From positions 6,319,549 through 6,383,548 of the forward strand of contig OZ038320.1 of assembly GCA_964035795.1 (NCBI GenBank): a stretch of 64,000 bases of DNA. Direction: 5' to 3'. Every line of letters begins with the position of its first letter. Position 1 is the stretch's first letter. Shown one piece after another: positions 19,101 to 30,900 of this stretch. This stretch comes from Pterobdella sp. o SKG-2022. Taxonomy: Eukaryota > Annelida > Clitellata > Hirudinida > Piscicolidae. The translations under genes and the position numbers were made by a program. The notes beneath the pieces were generated by a model. The model was given only the letters and a program-made list of their open reading frames with translations. It did no database searches and had not been told where the DNA came from.

Positions 19101-20907
19101 AACGGATTGTTGTATATGTACCCAACCCTTGTTTTCTTCTTTGGATAATCCTGTCTGTTCTTTCTCCCTCATCACCAGAACTAATTTAATGGGGCACCGA
19201 GTTTCTGAAGACCATCACATACTGTCCCACGTTCCTGAAAACACCTTCGCTTTTAACTTCAGAGAATTAAACAAATTCAGTTCAAGTATTTTTCCAGACG
19301 CAGTAGTTAATCCTATTTGGTTTGATAGCTCGTGGATTCAAACCTGTAACCACCTATTTCATTATAGTTGCTACTTCGATTTCATTAAAAACACATTGGA
19401 TAAAGAAAAAGATAAAAAAGATATATATTCATATGAAAGAGAGTTTTGGTGTCCGGTATGCCGTCAGTTATGCAATTTCATGCTGCCATCGATCCACTTA
19501 GAACCTCAAAAACTACCTTCAGCCTTAGCACCCTCTAATTTTAACTTAATAACACACTTATACAACATCGCTAAGTCAATAAGTCTTCCTAAAGCCCTTC
19601 TTGAAATAGAAGTGTTTTTCGTCAAAAAAGCATTTATTGAAGGTAACTATTTCAACGAGTATTTGGACCTCTTTAGAAACAACGTCGAACTCCATCTAAT
19701 GAACGAACAACTACTTAACAAACTGAAACAAACGGGAGACATTTACGTAGCTAACAACAAACTCTTCAAACCAACCAAAAAAGTTGACGTAAGGCTGATG
19801 TATGACTTCTGCAATGCGTATGTAAGAAGGCATATACCATCGGATATCAAAAAAATGTTAAACTTCATCAACCCGAACAAAAATAGTCTTGAAAACATGC
19901 AAAACTTCAACATAGCTCTTGTTGACATGAAGCAACTTCTCATTACCACCATTCTTATCATTCCTAAGCCACAAAAGGATTTTTTGAACAAAATCTTGGA
20001 GTATTTCATCAATTTGTACCTCATCCAACTGCTATGTTGGATCGTTGTATCATGCAAATCGAAAAGCATCGTAAAATGCATTTCAAAATACAAACTATAC
20101 AAAACTCATCTGGGAATGTACCTAGATTTCCTACTTAAAACCCTTCATAAACCGATCAATTTTCAAGAAACTCAAAGAAGTTTGGTAGACACGTTGAAAG
20201 AGCGGTTGAAGGAATTTTTAAAGTTTTGCCTTACTGTCAAACTCTCCATTACTCGCGAACCTTTCCCTCATAACCAAGAAATTCTGGGTATGAAAGAACT
20301 TTATGGTATTATCTTCGGCAAATACAGCTTATCCAAGTTCTCTACTCTCCGGTGTGTTGGCTGGGACAGCGACACAGTGGTAACTTACCTCCATAAGTTT
20401 TCTCTACATACCAACTTTCTTATGCAGGTCAGTCCAGCTTTCAAAATGGCGGAAGATTTGCTGTTGACAAAGTGGAAACCCCCAAAATTAACCAAATTAC
20501 CCTCCACGTATGATGAATTCTACAGCCACGCAATGTGGATAAATAAGCAAAATAACGAAGATATTAGTAGCACAAAAAGAATGAAAATGTGCCTAACATG
20601 TGCCTCTATCACCAACTTCTCTCGCGAAACATACCTTTACGATGAAAACATGTGGCACTCAGAGGTATGTGGCAAGGGCACATCTATATTTTTCAATGTT
20701 AAAAGCAATCAAGTGAGAATACTATGGGGTAGAAGGTCTATGGGTTACAACTCTCCTTACGTCGATGACGAGGGGGAAGATAGAATTAGTGTGATGAAGT
20801 ACAAAGAGATGTATTACAATGATGAGAGATACAAAACTATAGAGAAGATGTGGCTGTTCAACTGTTTTGACCTTTTCTGCAAAAATTGGAATCTGGTCTT
20901 GCCCTAG
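16054..20907 (+). CDS. UBR3: UBR3-like E3 ubiquitin ligase, single exon
   Basis: This is a 1617-residue UBR-family RING E3 ligase, an enzyme class that transfers ubiquitin to substrates with E2 partners. The UBR-box zinc finger is at about residues 54-118, with YRCHTCGLSPSMVLCSECF, HAGHDYHM and ICDCGD. This spacing and the CGLSP wording fit UBR3 better than UBR1/2. A Lys/Glu-rich helix (about 965-1015) precedes a RING-H2 domain (about 1018-1140) with CCICTQP at its start, CNHLFHYSCY in the middle and WCPVCRQ at its end. The C-terminal UBR cap domain (about 1510-1617) has CLTCAS, EVCGKGTSIFF and the final WxFDLFCKNW-like segment. It is somewhat shorter than vertebrate UBR3 (about 1,880 residues). 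No intron interrupts 4.85 kb, which is unusual for this family. The frame is intact and conserved, so it is probably functional. A polyadenylation signal follows at 21049. Confidence 0.9.
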   Translation: MNIGAIEKFSEKQLLSGKVPTPDKLDEFCAYISGGENFEEFLKKVKRHNKPGKCSNIWFERSTVYRCHTCGLSPSMVLCSECFETEKHAGHDYHMILSWQGICDCGDADFLFPSMFCSEALIKVPELPKLVYYPAEILLPGFTLKMLRLFLAGSRVKANKDALHITMLGILRKITDASSYFKSIVTEALVNQGLYDPKYEKELNTTWQTQVKSEIEEMKYYLGSFSDINWQGVDQIIIDRRTILDSLFIWYVKNNFHNELFQWFVTLTTDDHFKLELAKTFASNYFYVALYVKSKPHFAAAFDSFSFLSYLLLAWPSKAVSLFSDHHILHYILVAMRHYLAYNYKVKCRGGFTTSFDVIRRDYDPLMYQHTMQHFLTFISHKDVSYRFITNEPLVWLWLNLVSRMQGMYETIRSVRTLFKFPVQTCLAFYAQVELCIFPMWSMIYQHPNESIFTHVLLQLVIEELHNWISNNRQRFYEVTFHLPLHRILSLAVSKEMKNDLTPEHLKFEREFLKLLIQRPLRLWAASTELLLGFWKKNGYAAEDQSKYYKVSNFCACTVDPDIFLMQIACSQMNSDFFVQLVMECFEADELLLSETRKFMNQRQANYMLDEFLFIFAFVISARALAGANNENLLRLEVLTSLARKSSNYTEFVESISEKGPQVRDEWMAGLDHILHEVADFEPISFGSRYEPLNGIFRLKDEIFLNEYDPVLVRVRSVGIDDYQNSVQNYIASVENLNLKKKKVDLWAPFRRPSKPHHSFINGFTNFLHCPSFHALIFILLHQCTLNAALESTLQIIIHLLNMSFHFPYYNKDSDLFETSSSLIQACLIPFDFQHDVLNTTGLMKFIRDQLDFESQRNDGRVGYNPKKPLNKIKLSLFPVYQATPEPSRHTILSLLLQLFKMYVGKIYHPLNLRGEGAVRYGSAGSTGVRIGGAEYFIGEVLDQLVDGSEEVLVVVENYVAQEAVTIEIDRKAELKRKAEAKKKAMKEKMLEKKKKFMEKAYIEEENKEKEEEEERTDCCICTQPLFSSLDNPVCSFSLITRTNLMGHRVSEDHHILSHVPENTFAFNFRELNKFSSSIFPDAVVNPIWFDSSWIQTCNHLFHYSCYFDFIKNTLDKEKDKKDIYSYEREFWCPVCRQLCNFMLPSIHLEPQKLPSALAPSNFNLITHLYNIAKSISLPKALLEIEVFFVKKAFIEGNYFNEYLDLFRNNVELHLMNEQLLNKLKQTGDIYVANNKLFKPTKKVDVRLMYDFCNAYVRRHIPSDIKKMLNFINPNKNSLENMQNFNIALVDMKQLLITTILIIPKPQKDFLNKILEYFINLYLIQLLCWIVVSCKSKSIVKCISKYKLYKTHLGMYLDFLLKTLHKPINFQETQRSLVDTLKERLKEFLKFCLTVKLSITREPFPHNQEILGMKELYGIIFGKYSLSKFSTLRCVGWDSDTVVTYLHKFSLHTNFLMQVSPAFKMAEDLLLTKWKPPKLTKLPSTYDEFYSHAMWINKQNNEDISSTKRMKMCLTCASITNFSRETYLYDENMWHSEVCGKGTSIFFNVKSNQVRILWGRRSMGYNSPYVDDEGEDRISVMKYKEMYYNDERYKTIEKMWLFNCFDLFCKNWNLVLP

Positions 20908-21048
20908 GATTATATCTGGTTATAAATCCATCCACTAAACCCAAATTTACAAAATTATCAAATTTTTGAATTAAACCAATGAATTCAAACTCAAAAAACT
21001 CTATATTTAAGGATTTCATTAATTATGAAGCTTTTTTGTGATTTTCGG

Positions 21049-21054
21049 AATAAA
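21049..21054 (+). terminator. Polyadenylation signal of UBR3
   Basis: AATAAA lies 142 bases past the UBR3 stop codon. It is the first canonical signal downstream. Confidence 0.6.
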
Positions 21055-21987
21055 CTTCAATGAAAAATAGTCACTATTAAATGACCTTCTTTCTAGTTGA
21101 GAGTGTTTTGTTACAAAACTAGAAGTTATTTATTCATATTTTTCATATATTATCATTGATTTTATTTTTTTATTATTTTATCATTGTTATTCTTTTATTT
21201 TTTGTACTCTTTTTTATTATTATTATTAGTATTATTATTGTTAGTAGTAGCAGTGTCATTTTCGTTTTATTCTTAAATATTACTAACCTTCACAGTTCAG
21301 ACCATTATCTTCTGCTTCATCTTTACCAGACAACATCTTTTATTTGTTTTTCTCCATACATCATCATTGCTGTCACAGCTATCATTACCACTCCATCATC
21401 ATCATCATCACCATCGTCCCCACTATCATCATCACTATAATCTTCCCCCACCATCCATATATACTCAACTCATAATTGGACTCTAACCTATAACCTCCAA
21501 GCTATTATTTTTTTAGTTGGTTAATGTTTTTACTTTTATTTTCATCATTATTTTTGTTTTTTTTTAATTATTGTTTTTATTTTTTTTTTTTTAACATTTT
21601 TTATTTATTATTGATTTTTTTTGTTTTTTATATGTTAATCTTTGCTCATTTATTCCAAGTTTTCCATTGTCTTTGATAGCTCCATAGTTTTCCAAATATT
21701 TTTAAGACTTTTGATAAGAATTATACTTTTGCATCTATAATAGCTAATATTATTTAAATTTTAATAAACAAAAAAAATAAAAAATAAGAAAAAATAATAC
21801 AATGCCAACAAAAAGAATATTTACCTAAACAATTTAGTAATTTAGCGTAATATTACGGGATACATTGATAATAAGGTCAAAGGTTAATTAGACAGGGTTC
21901 AATGATGATGATTGAAGGTCATTTTTATGAAATTATTAATTTTATTATTTTTTTTTTATTTTTGTTATTATTGTTGACATTATTATC

Positions 21988-22187
21988 NNNNNNNNNNNNN
22001 NNNNNNNNNNNNNNNNNNNNNNNNNNNNNNNNNNNNNNNNNNNNNNNNNNNNNNNNNNNNNNNNNNNNNNNNNNNNNNNNNNNNNNNNNNNNNNNNNNNN
22101 NNNNNNNNNNNNNNNNNNNNNNNNNNNNNNNNNNNNNNNNNNNNNNNNNNNNNNNNNNNNNNNNNNNNNNNNNNNNNNNNNNNNNNN
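21988..22187. other. Assembly gap of 200 N
   Basis: Exactly 200 undetermined bases lie inside ATT-rich low-complexity DNA. The round size suggests a nominal gap length. The open frames across it are meaningless. Confidence 0.99.
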
Positions 22188-25100
22188 ACATGATAATTAT
22201 ATTATACATACAATAGATAAAATGAAAAATTCATATATGATAGTTATAGCAATATTTAGGATAATTTTTGACCATTATTTATATTTTCTTAAAATAGTCA
22301 TTCTTCGGACCTTGATACAATCAGTTTATTTTTTAATTGGGTTTATTGGCATTAATTTGATGATTTGAGATGATTTGTGTCTATCTGTCTTATGGTAAGA
22401 TGGTTACTATATTGTTTTTGGCTACTAACTTTTACTTGTCAGCTTTTTGTGTATAATTAATCAGTTTATTTAGTGATTTTCTCACCCTTTTTTATGGAAT
22501 TTTTTGAATTTCAGGATTTTAATGTTATGCGATTTTGCTATGGAATTTTATTAAAGAAATATTTTTTAGTTTTTTTTTGTAGAAAATTTGGTGTTTAATT
22601 TTTTTAAATTTAAAAATTTTCAAAAAAGAGCGCATTACTCCTCCATATTTATTAATATAAAGCTCTACATACATGTCAAAACAATTGTTTGTTTATGTCC
22701 TTCAGTGATTCGACAAAATCTTAATGCCTCAACTATGTTTGTTATAAGTTTGAAATTCTTGAAAATTTCCAGTTCAAACTATTTAAAACTTTCCGATTCA
22801 ATCTATGGAACTTTCAAGTTTGTAGATTTATACAGGAAACGATCAAGAAAAGTTTTGCAAGAAAACTGAGTTAACTATTTTAATAATTTGAACACTGTAT
22901 TTCATCTATAAATATTAAGTCATGGTGAGCGTACATTTTGTCATTTCCAATAAAAGCAAAAACTGTCTGTGTCCTTGAAGAGGGTATGAGCTTAACTAAT
23001 CAAAACGTTTGACGGTTTAATCAATAGCATTACATGCTTAAAATACATTATGTTAAAATTTTTAATGTTGAGTCTAATATTTAGTGTTCAATTGTTAAAA
23101 ATTCAAAATGCTTATCGAATAAAAAGTTGTTTATAACCATGATTAGATTGAACGGTAGTTCCATAGTTGAAAATTTTAGGCATATGAACGAGAAAACGAT
23201 ATATATAATTTTAAAAATATTCTAAAAATCGGCATAAAATATAAGTATTGGCAGTAGTAGCGGATAAACTATTTTTTTTATTAAACGAAACTTCATGGCA
23301 ATTTGTATTATTTTTGTATAATAATCTCGCTTTAGTTCTGGACTTTTATTATGTTACAATAAAAACAGTGCAATATCTGCGCTTTGCTATTACGTATGAT
23401 AGGCAAACATTTCCATCATTCAGTTAGTATAAAATCTAAAAGCGAAAAGTAACAAGCTTTTGATAATTATTTTTATCCCTTGAAAGCTGTGCCGATTACC
23501 AAAAGTAATCCTTGAGCATTTATTTTTAGACTAAATATAATAAAATTTAAAAAATAGCTAAAAACTACTATTTTTTAATTCGGCATGAAAAAAAATCAAA
23601 TAATAATATACTAACACGGAAATCACCATCAAAAAAAAGCACAATGAACCTTTAAAAAAACAAAAGCCTAAATAATAAAAGCAAAAGAAATATGAGGTGG
23701 CATAGAAGAGACAAAAGTATCATCTGTCGAGAGTCACTCCAAAGTCACGCTCTGGTCTCTACGTCACTCATCACTAAGGTCACGTGCTGCCTCTCATTCG
23801 ATTAATACTGCGTCTAATGTTACCGTGACTTCTGCTAGTATCAGTTTTGTTACTAATACTAGTATGCTTCACTATTACTGTAACTTTTGCTGCTATTACT
23901 ACTGTGAATGCTGCTAATACTTATAATAATATTGATACTAAACTTTGCTGTTCTATTTTTAAATTCAATATTATTAAGTATAACTATTGGAAACTAAAAT
24001 AAACGCTGTTTTTTTGTTTTATTAATTACTGGGTACAAATTGCCAACAGTTTTTTCACTATTATAAAAACTATGTCTCAAATTCAATTAAAGTAGTGTTC
24101 CAAAGACTTCGAAGGCTGATTGGATCAATTCGGAAGACCCAATTGATAGTGGCAGCATGAAAAACGTTCAGATCGCCTGAAGATAAGACAACTGACATGG
24201 ATATGTGAAGCGGAAATTGATATGCAATCAAAAAAGAGGTCACAAACACACACTATGAATCTCAGATCATTGCATTTTGTAATTTTTATAGGTGTCTTGT
24301 AACCCAAGCCGTATTAAACAAGGAGTTTTGTGGGTATTTAGATGTATTGCGTAATTTTATTGAGTATACAGGCATTTTATTCTTATTTAGTTATTTATGT
24401 AGTTTCTTAGTCATTTTGATGCCTAATAAGAAATGTTGAGGCATGCTTGTGAAACAAAAAGTTCAAATCTCATACTGGGAAACTTCACGTTTGGATCCAC
24501 GTGAAAGTTCCATTGAATTTTGATTAATGCAATCACACCCGATGTAGTAGAAGTAGGATAAACCATACAAGACCTATATTTTCTATTACTTGTTAACACT
24601 TATATTAACAGGGATATAAAAATTGATGCCTCAACTGGCATTAACACCTCTTTATATATTTGTGGCATTAGGAACACTGAGTTATCAGCTAAAGAACAAA
24701 TAATTTTTAAATGCATTTAGGGTATTTGTTGATTAATATATAGGGAACTTTTTCATGAATAATCTTTTTTTTTGGTACTAATTGTAGTAATAATTATATG
24801 AATAAAGTTGAATTTCTTCATCGTTAGTATTATTATAAGTTTATTATTATTTTTATTGGTTTGGTAATAAAAAAAATATCAGTTTTATAATAATAATAAT
24901 AATAATATATATATAAGATTAAAAAACGAAAAAAAATATTATTAAAAACAATCATAACCTTAACAAATCTTATTATTAGCATCATTATCATCACCAGCAA
25001 TAATATCAATAGCATTAACTCTAACATCAACGTTGCTAATCGTCTTATGGTAACTAATAGTCTAGAAGATAAAACGAGGCAAAACTCTTGTTTTCTTATC

Positions 25101-25917
25101 ACAATTGCAAGCAACCATTAATCTAACCAGTATTATCCCTTGGTCTCTTTTCATGGTGCCTTTTTTTTCGCCTCAGTTATTGCTTGATATTTTTTAAATT
25201 ATTATTGGTATAATAAAATGGAAATAGTAGTAATAATGAAAAATGAGCATAATAATTATGAAAAATAATAATAATGAAAATAAAAAAAACAACAAAAAAA
25301 TTAAATTTTAAATATTATTGACGTTTCACGAATTTCTCCGATGTGCTAAAAGTTATAATTATCATGTGAAGTTTTCAAGACACCACTTTTTATTATTCTT
25401 ATGCCTATATTTTCTGTAACGAAAATAATCATATTAATAACAAAAATAAAAATGACAGTATAAAATTTTAATTAATTCTCACCGATAACGAGCTTTTTTT
25501 TTATTTTCTGCTATACATTTTATACATGTTATATTTTTTTCGGTTTATACAAAAGCATTAGGATTTACATATGTTTTCCTATCGCGAGTGTTTTTAGTGT
25601 ATGCAAAAAACGCAGAAGTCTTCAAAGTTTGCTGAGGTTTTTTAGGTTATTTGGCATTATCATTTGCATGTTTCATTTTATTTTTTATTAAAAACAATAT
25701 AAATTCATGCTGTTGAACATAATGTTTTAACATTGAATTGTTTCAATATTATAGTAATAAATATACAAAATGCCGAGAAGGCTTCGAGAAAACTTGATTA
25801 GATGCATTTTATTTAAATAAATATTTTACAAATTTAATTTTGCTTAAATGAAGTTTTTACAACGTTCCTCCAACAAATATAAGGTTCCCAGTTTTTAGCT
25901 TATTATAACATGTTATC

Positions 25918-26095
25918 GGTCCGCATAGCTCAGCTGGTAGAGCATTAGACTAGTATTTAAAGTAACCGGGTTTAATCCCGCGCGGGCCGACTATCATACA
26001 CACAAGGAGTAGCGCCCTGTGAAACATCTGTTAAGCTAACAAAACCCCTATATGGGAGAGTGAAAGTCGATCAAAAAAAACCTTGTATCACTTAA
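25918..26095 (+). repeat. SINE with tRNA-like head
   Basis: Positions 25918-25988 fold as a tRNA. The acceptor arms GGTCCGC and GCGGGCC pair fully (one G-T pair), the D arm is AGCTCAGCTGGTAGAGC (A box), and the T arm is CGGGTTTAATCCCG (B box). The anticodon stem is damaged (an A-A mismatch and a G-T pair), so it is not a convincing functional tRNA. The following 26008-26095 resembles 38268-38362, another locus without the tRNA head. The shared blocks are GTAG..CCCTGT.AAACATC, ACTAAAACCCC-like and GTCGA. A tRNA head plus a dispersed body is the structure of a SINE. Confidence 0.7.
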
Positions 26096-26965
26096 TCATT
26101 AGCAGCTAACAAAACCAATAGTAATACCAAAACCAAAAATACAAGTTCATAATGCTTCATCAATAATCACTCAAAAATAAACGCTCATAAAGGATTTTAT
26201 GATATTATCATAGAAGTTTAATAATAATTGACTCCATTATATAAACATTTGTATAACTACTTAGCCATTTTTCCATGGTAATATTGGTCGCATGAGTTTT
26301 TGTATTACAACTTGCAAGTTGTTGAACATGCAATATAAAATTTAAACTCCATGCGTTTCGCAAGTGTTTTGTTTTAATGTGATTTTATTGTTTTTTTTTG
26401 TTTTTTTTTATTATTTTTATTTTTAATTATTATATTCTATTATTATTTTTTTTTTTCATTAATTAATTTTTTTTAATTATTTATTTTTCGTGCAAAATAA
26501 AAGTTTATATTTATATTGTATTTAATATTTGTTACATAGAATATAAACTTAGAGATTTTTCATTTTATTTATATTCTGTATCTTCAAACATTTCGTGGTA
26601 ATTACTATTTTTATTATTGATATTATTTTTATTAGTATTAATATAGTTATTAGTATTAAAATTGTTATTATTATTACTATGGCTATTATTATCATTACAA
26701 TATAATTCTGAATAAATTTTAAAAAAATTCTTATATACATTAGTCTCAACTGAAAAAGCCCTAATCAAGCGAATTCCATTATTGGTAACCTTTTTTATCT
26801 AGTTAATTAATGTTGTCAGTTTTTCCAGTTCTCTATTTTTTAGGTGGTTTCAATTACTTTCGAGTTTTTATTTTTGGTTATGAACGTGTTTCAACCATGG
26901 CAGTTGTTTTCCATCAATGCTTTCCAGGAATAAAAAAATTGTGTATATATACTTATATATATTTA

Positions 26966-27988
26966 AACTCGCCCGCGCCGCCATTAACAAGTCACGTGCT
27001 GATTATCTTAATCTATCGCTATCTTCAGCGACACCTAACTCCAAAGCCTTTTGGAAAACGGCGAACTCCATACTTCACAGGTATCCTCCACTTCCTCCAC
27101 GGACTTCTGCGGAATATGATCTTTTTGTTGAAAACTTTAGCGCTTTTTTCAAGACTAAGATTGAGTTGATTCATAGCTCGTTACCGATCACTAATCTTCC
27201 CTGTCAGCCCTCCTTAACTGACAGTGATCAATCAAATCTCTCATTTTTCTCACCTCCTAGTGTTGACGAAATCATCAAATTGATCAATTCTCTCCCAAAT
27301 AAATCCTCACCTTTAGATATAATCCCTGTTTTCCTGCTGAAGCAGTTTTCCGGCATCTTCGCCTCCATTATATGCAAACTTTCGGCTCTTTCCTTTTCAC
27401 AGGGTATTTTTCCAACTTCATTCAAAACGGCGCAGATAACCCCTTTACTGAAAAAATATAATCTAGACCCCATGCAACCATCCAATTATCGTCCAATTTC
27501 AAACCTCAGCACCATCTCAAAGATCTTAGAAAGGGTTGTTCTCAAGAGATTATCCTCTCATGTTTCTGTACTGCGTAACTTCAACCTTTTCCAGTCGGCG
27601 TATCGCTCACATCACTCAACGGAAACTGCGCTTTTGTACATCACTGACAGCCTCCGCAATATCTGTGCTACCGGGTCTGCGGCCGTCTTAGTGTCTTTAG
27701 ATATTTCAGCAGCTTTTGACACCATTAATCATCCAAATATGCTGCATATCCTTGAAGTCTACTTTCACATTTCTGGCATTGCTTTATCCTGGTTTCAGTC
27801 CTATCTTTCCGAACGCAAGCAATTTGTTAAGATAAGCTGCTCTTCTTCTACCCCTGTCTCCCTTCGTTTTGGTGTTCCTCAAGGTTCTGTTCTTGGGCCC
27901 ATACTCTTTTCTCTTTATACTTCTCCTATTAGCGAGATCATACAGAAGCACGACGTTCTATATCATCAGTTTGCTGATGATATAGAAT
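26966..27988 (+). pseudogene. CR1/L2-like LINE, reverse-transcriptase half, 3'-truncated
   Basis: The frame from 26917 contains, in order, an ANSILHR-type pre-RT segment, SNYRPISNLSTISKILERV, FQSAYRSHHSTETALL, motif A (VSLDISAAFDTINH), motif B (FGVPQGSVLGPILFSLY) and motif C (FADD). It then stops two codons after FADD. Thumb, connection and C-terminal parts are missing, as is the endonuclease. The upstream end is at about 26966, where GC content rises. LINE copies are normally truncated at the 5' end, so loss of the 3' half is unusual. A perfect hairpin sits at the break. The remaining frame is intact, which suggests a rather recent copy. Confidence 0.9.
27956..27987. repeat. Perfect 14-base-arm hairpin at the LINE break
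   Basis: TTCTATATCATCAG (27956-27969), loop TTTG, then CTGATGATATAGAA (27974-27987). The left arm and the GCTGATGAT codons belong to the reverse-transcriptase motif. The last six bases of the right arm mirror the left arm and do not match the codons expected after this motif. Confidence 0.8.
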
Positions 27989-27989
27989 G

Positions 27990-30900
27990 ATATATATTCT
28001 TATAGGTGAATTTAAAGATAGACTTAGTACCTAATAGTGATGGCATAATAATATAGAATCATGAATAAAACTATATTATTATGAGTTTTTCTTGAAATTA
28101 TTTTGATATATGTATATTCTCAAAAAATACTGAAATATGATATGAATTTTTCAAAAAAAAAAAATATATATTCGTAAAAAAAAATGATAATAGAAATCAA
28201 TAAAAAATATATATTTATAAATAGTTCTATAATTTAAAATAATAATATTTGTTCTGGATGATACTATGTTTATATTTTCATAAAAGATGTTATATGCTGC
28301 ATTCGTAAATATGAATGGGAAGATGCAGAAGTAAAAGATGAATGGATTGTTATGAATAAAGACCGATGATGAGTATTCGAAATTTATTATTGTTATTCTT
28401 CTTATTGTTTTTTTATATTATTTTATTGTTCTTAATTATTATTTTTATTGGTGATTTATTATTTTTGTGTTCACTATCATTTTTATTATCATAGTTTTTT
28501 TTCAAGTGTTTTTATTAGTTTTATTTTTTTTTGTTCTTAGTTTTATCATTTTTATTATTTATATATTTTTTTTATGGTTATGGAAGTTATTATCTATGAT
28601 TATATAGGGTTTCCATTCAGTGTTTTATCGTATGCTTTTTTAAACAAAATTTAAACTCTAGATAAAAACAACTTAAATTCATTATTTAAATTGCTAGTTT
28701 TACTCTTTTTTTTGTTTGAAATGACATCACTAATACAACCTACAATAGTTGTAACTATCAATCCTAATCATCTTTTCTCTTTATATAATTTCTTAAACAA
28801 ATTTATAAAAAATAAAGGTACTTAGAGCTATGGAGTGGAAATTGAAAAATTATTGCAAGTTTCTTTTTATTTCTTATCGTTGTCTTTGAACTAGTATCAA
28901 ACATAAACGCAGTGATAAAAATAACAATATAGGTAAAAAATGATTATGGAAAAAATAAAAAGCTGATTTAATCATATTATAAGAAAAGCATGATGAAAAT
29001 ATAATAGTGGTCTTTAATTGAAAAACAATGGAAAAATGGTATAATTCTTGCATAAGCTTTTTTTTTGAATCGGGTGAAAAGAAAATTTCCACAAAATAAC
29101 AATATCAAAAAGCTCAGTAAAATATAAAAAAGATTATAACCACGGCGTGTTTTTGTTTTGAAAATTAGTATTTGATAAATAAAAAATATCCTTTGAGCAT
29201 TACCCCCAGATTAAAAAACATTAGTGATCAATTAATTAATTGAAACAATCTAAAAACTCCATTAACTAAACCTCCAGCATTGAGGACTGCCAATCAAAAA
29301 CAATTACTAGCTGAACATTTCTCAAGATGTAAATGCGTTCAACTTGACACAATTAGTTTGGCAGGTGGATATGTGCGCTTCAAATTTTTTTATAAGCGGT
29401 TTCATTCCATTATTCATTCATTAAAATTATTTTCATTTTTCCATTTATTTAATTTTTATTATTCGATTTTTTTAATTATTTAATTTTTATTATTCGATTT
29501 TTTTAATTATTTTATTTTTATTATTCACTTTTAAACTCTTCAGTTTAAATCAAATTAAGTCCAATCCTATATAGTTTTTGTACACCATTATTAAAACAGA
29601 ATCTGAACAATGAATTGACCTATATAAAATATCATCATTGCCAGAGTGAACAGCCTCTTGCCGATACATTTGGAGGCTCATATCAGATTTCCTATCAACT
29701 TCCAATCTTTAAGCTAATTAAGATATTTTTTTGGTGTTTTATTATAAGTCTATAAGCTTTTTTCATATATTTTGACGATTCATACTTTTTTTCATTGATA
29801 TTTTTTTGAATTCTTGTTTTTTTTGAAATTTTTTTCTACTCATTTATTTTGCTTTATATAACATTTTTATTTATGAGTGTTATGATTATGTTTTTTTTAA
29901 CTGTTATTTTTTCTCGAATGTTTTTTAACAAATTTTTCAAAAATTTCAAAGTTTTTTTTCGTTTCAGTCGTTTTTTAATATTAATAAATCTTCATTTTTA
30001 TTTTTTAACCTTATCACATATGCCTCAAGTCAGAAAAAAACGGGTTTGAAAAATGCGAAAAAACATCAGTTAAAAATTTAATACTACAGTGAAAATTATT
30101 CTTCATTATTTTTGTTGTTTTTACTAATATTTTTTTATTTATCGGCCTAAGAAATACTTTTTTACAAAGTCACTATGCTGGTCAAAAATATGAGATAACA
30201 ATTCAAAGTCTGTCGATATTATTAAATGCATACTAAAAAACAATTTTTTTAAATTTTTCCACGGAAATTTAAATCGAAAAAATCAATAATTGAAGATGAA
30301 AAGCTTTTTGAAAATCAGATTTTGAGTGCATCTCTCAACTTAAATTCAATTTTTTACCAACCATTTTTTAATTTCAAATCATTTCATATTTTAAATATTT
30401 AAATAAAAAAAAATTTCATCTTAAACAAAACCAAAACTATATGAAAATGAGTTTGTTACATCAAAAAGCACCACAACAAAAACAAATCAAAAACACATCT
30501 TTTCTCATATACCTCTCATAAAACATACATTTTTCACGTAAAAATACACAAATTACATCTCTCAAGCGTGAGCCTTCTTCAAACGTATATTAAAAACATT
30601 AATTTTGGAAGTCTTCTTAAATCATGATCTCTTAGTGCAGCACCATCCTTTTTTTAGTTTGGAATCGCTTATATATTATAAGTTTGTATTTCATAAGTAT
30701 TTATATTATAAGTTTGTATATTATAGGTTTGTATTTTATAAGTTTATATTTTATAATTTGGTATTTTATAATTCGGTATTTTATAAGTTTGTTTATAATA
30801 GGTTTTTGATTGTGTTTTTATACCACATTTTTATAAATGCAGCTTGCATCAAAGGCGCTTGATATAGTTATAATAGTTTCATACGAGAATCTCATTTTTG

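Larger units (their letters stand above)
20908..25917. other. UBR3 3' flank and intergenic region
   Basis: Apart from the polyadenylation signal and the assembly gap I see no gene. There are T-rich and ATT-rich stretches (21130-21240, 21530-21640), CAT/ATC trinucleotide traces (21390-21440) and a degenerate ACT/TAC-like stretch (23860-23930). A composition-neutral patch at 24080-24310 has no coding similarity that I recognise. Confidence 0.5.

Noticed and set aside
21902..22216. Open frames across the N gap
   Set aside because: Most of their length is undetermined sequence.
25918..25988. Functional tRNA gene
   Set aside because: The acceptor and T arms are good, but the anticodon stem has a mismatch and a G-T pair, and the downstream sequence recurs at another locus. 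A SINE head explains this better.
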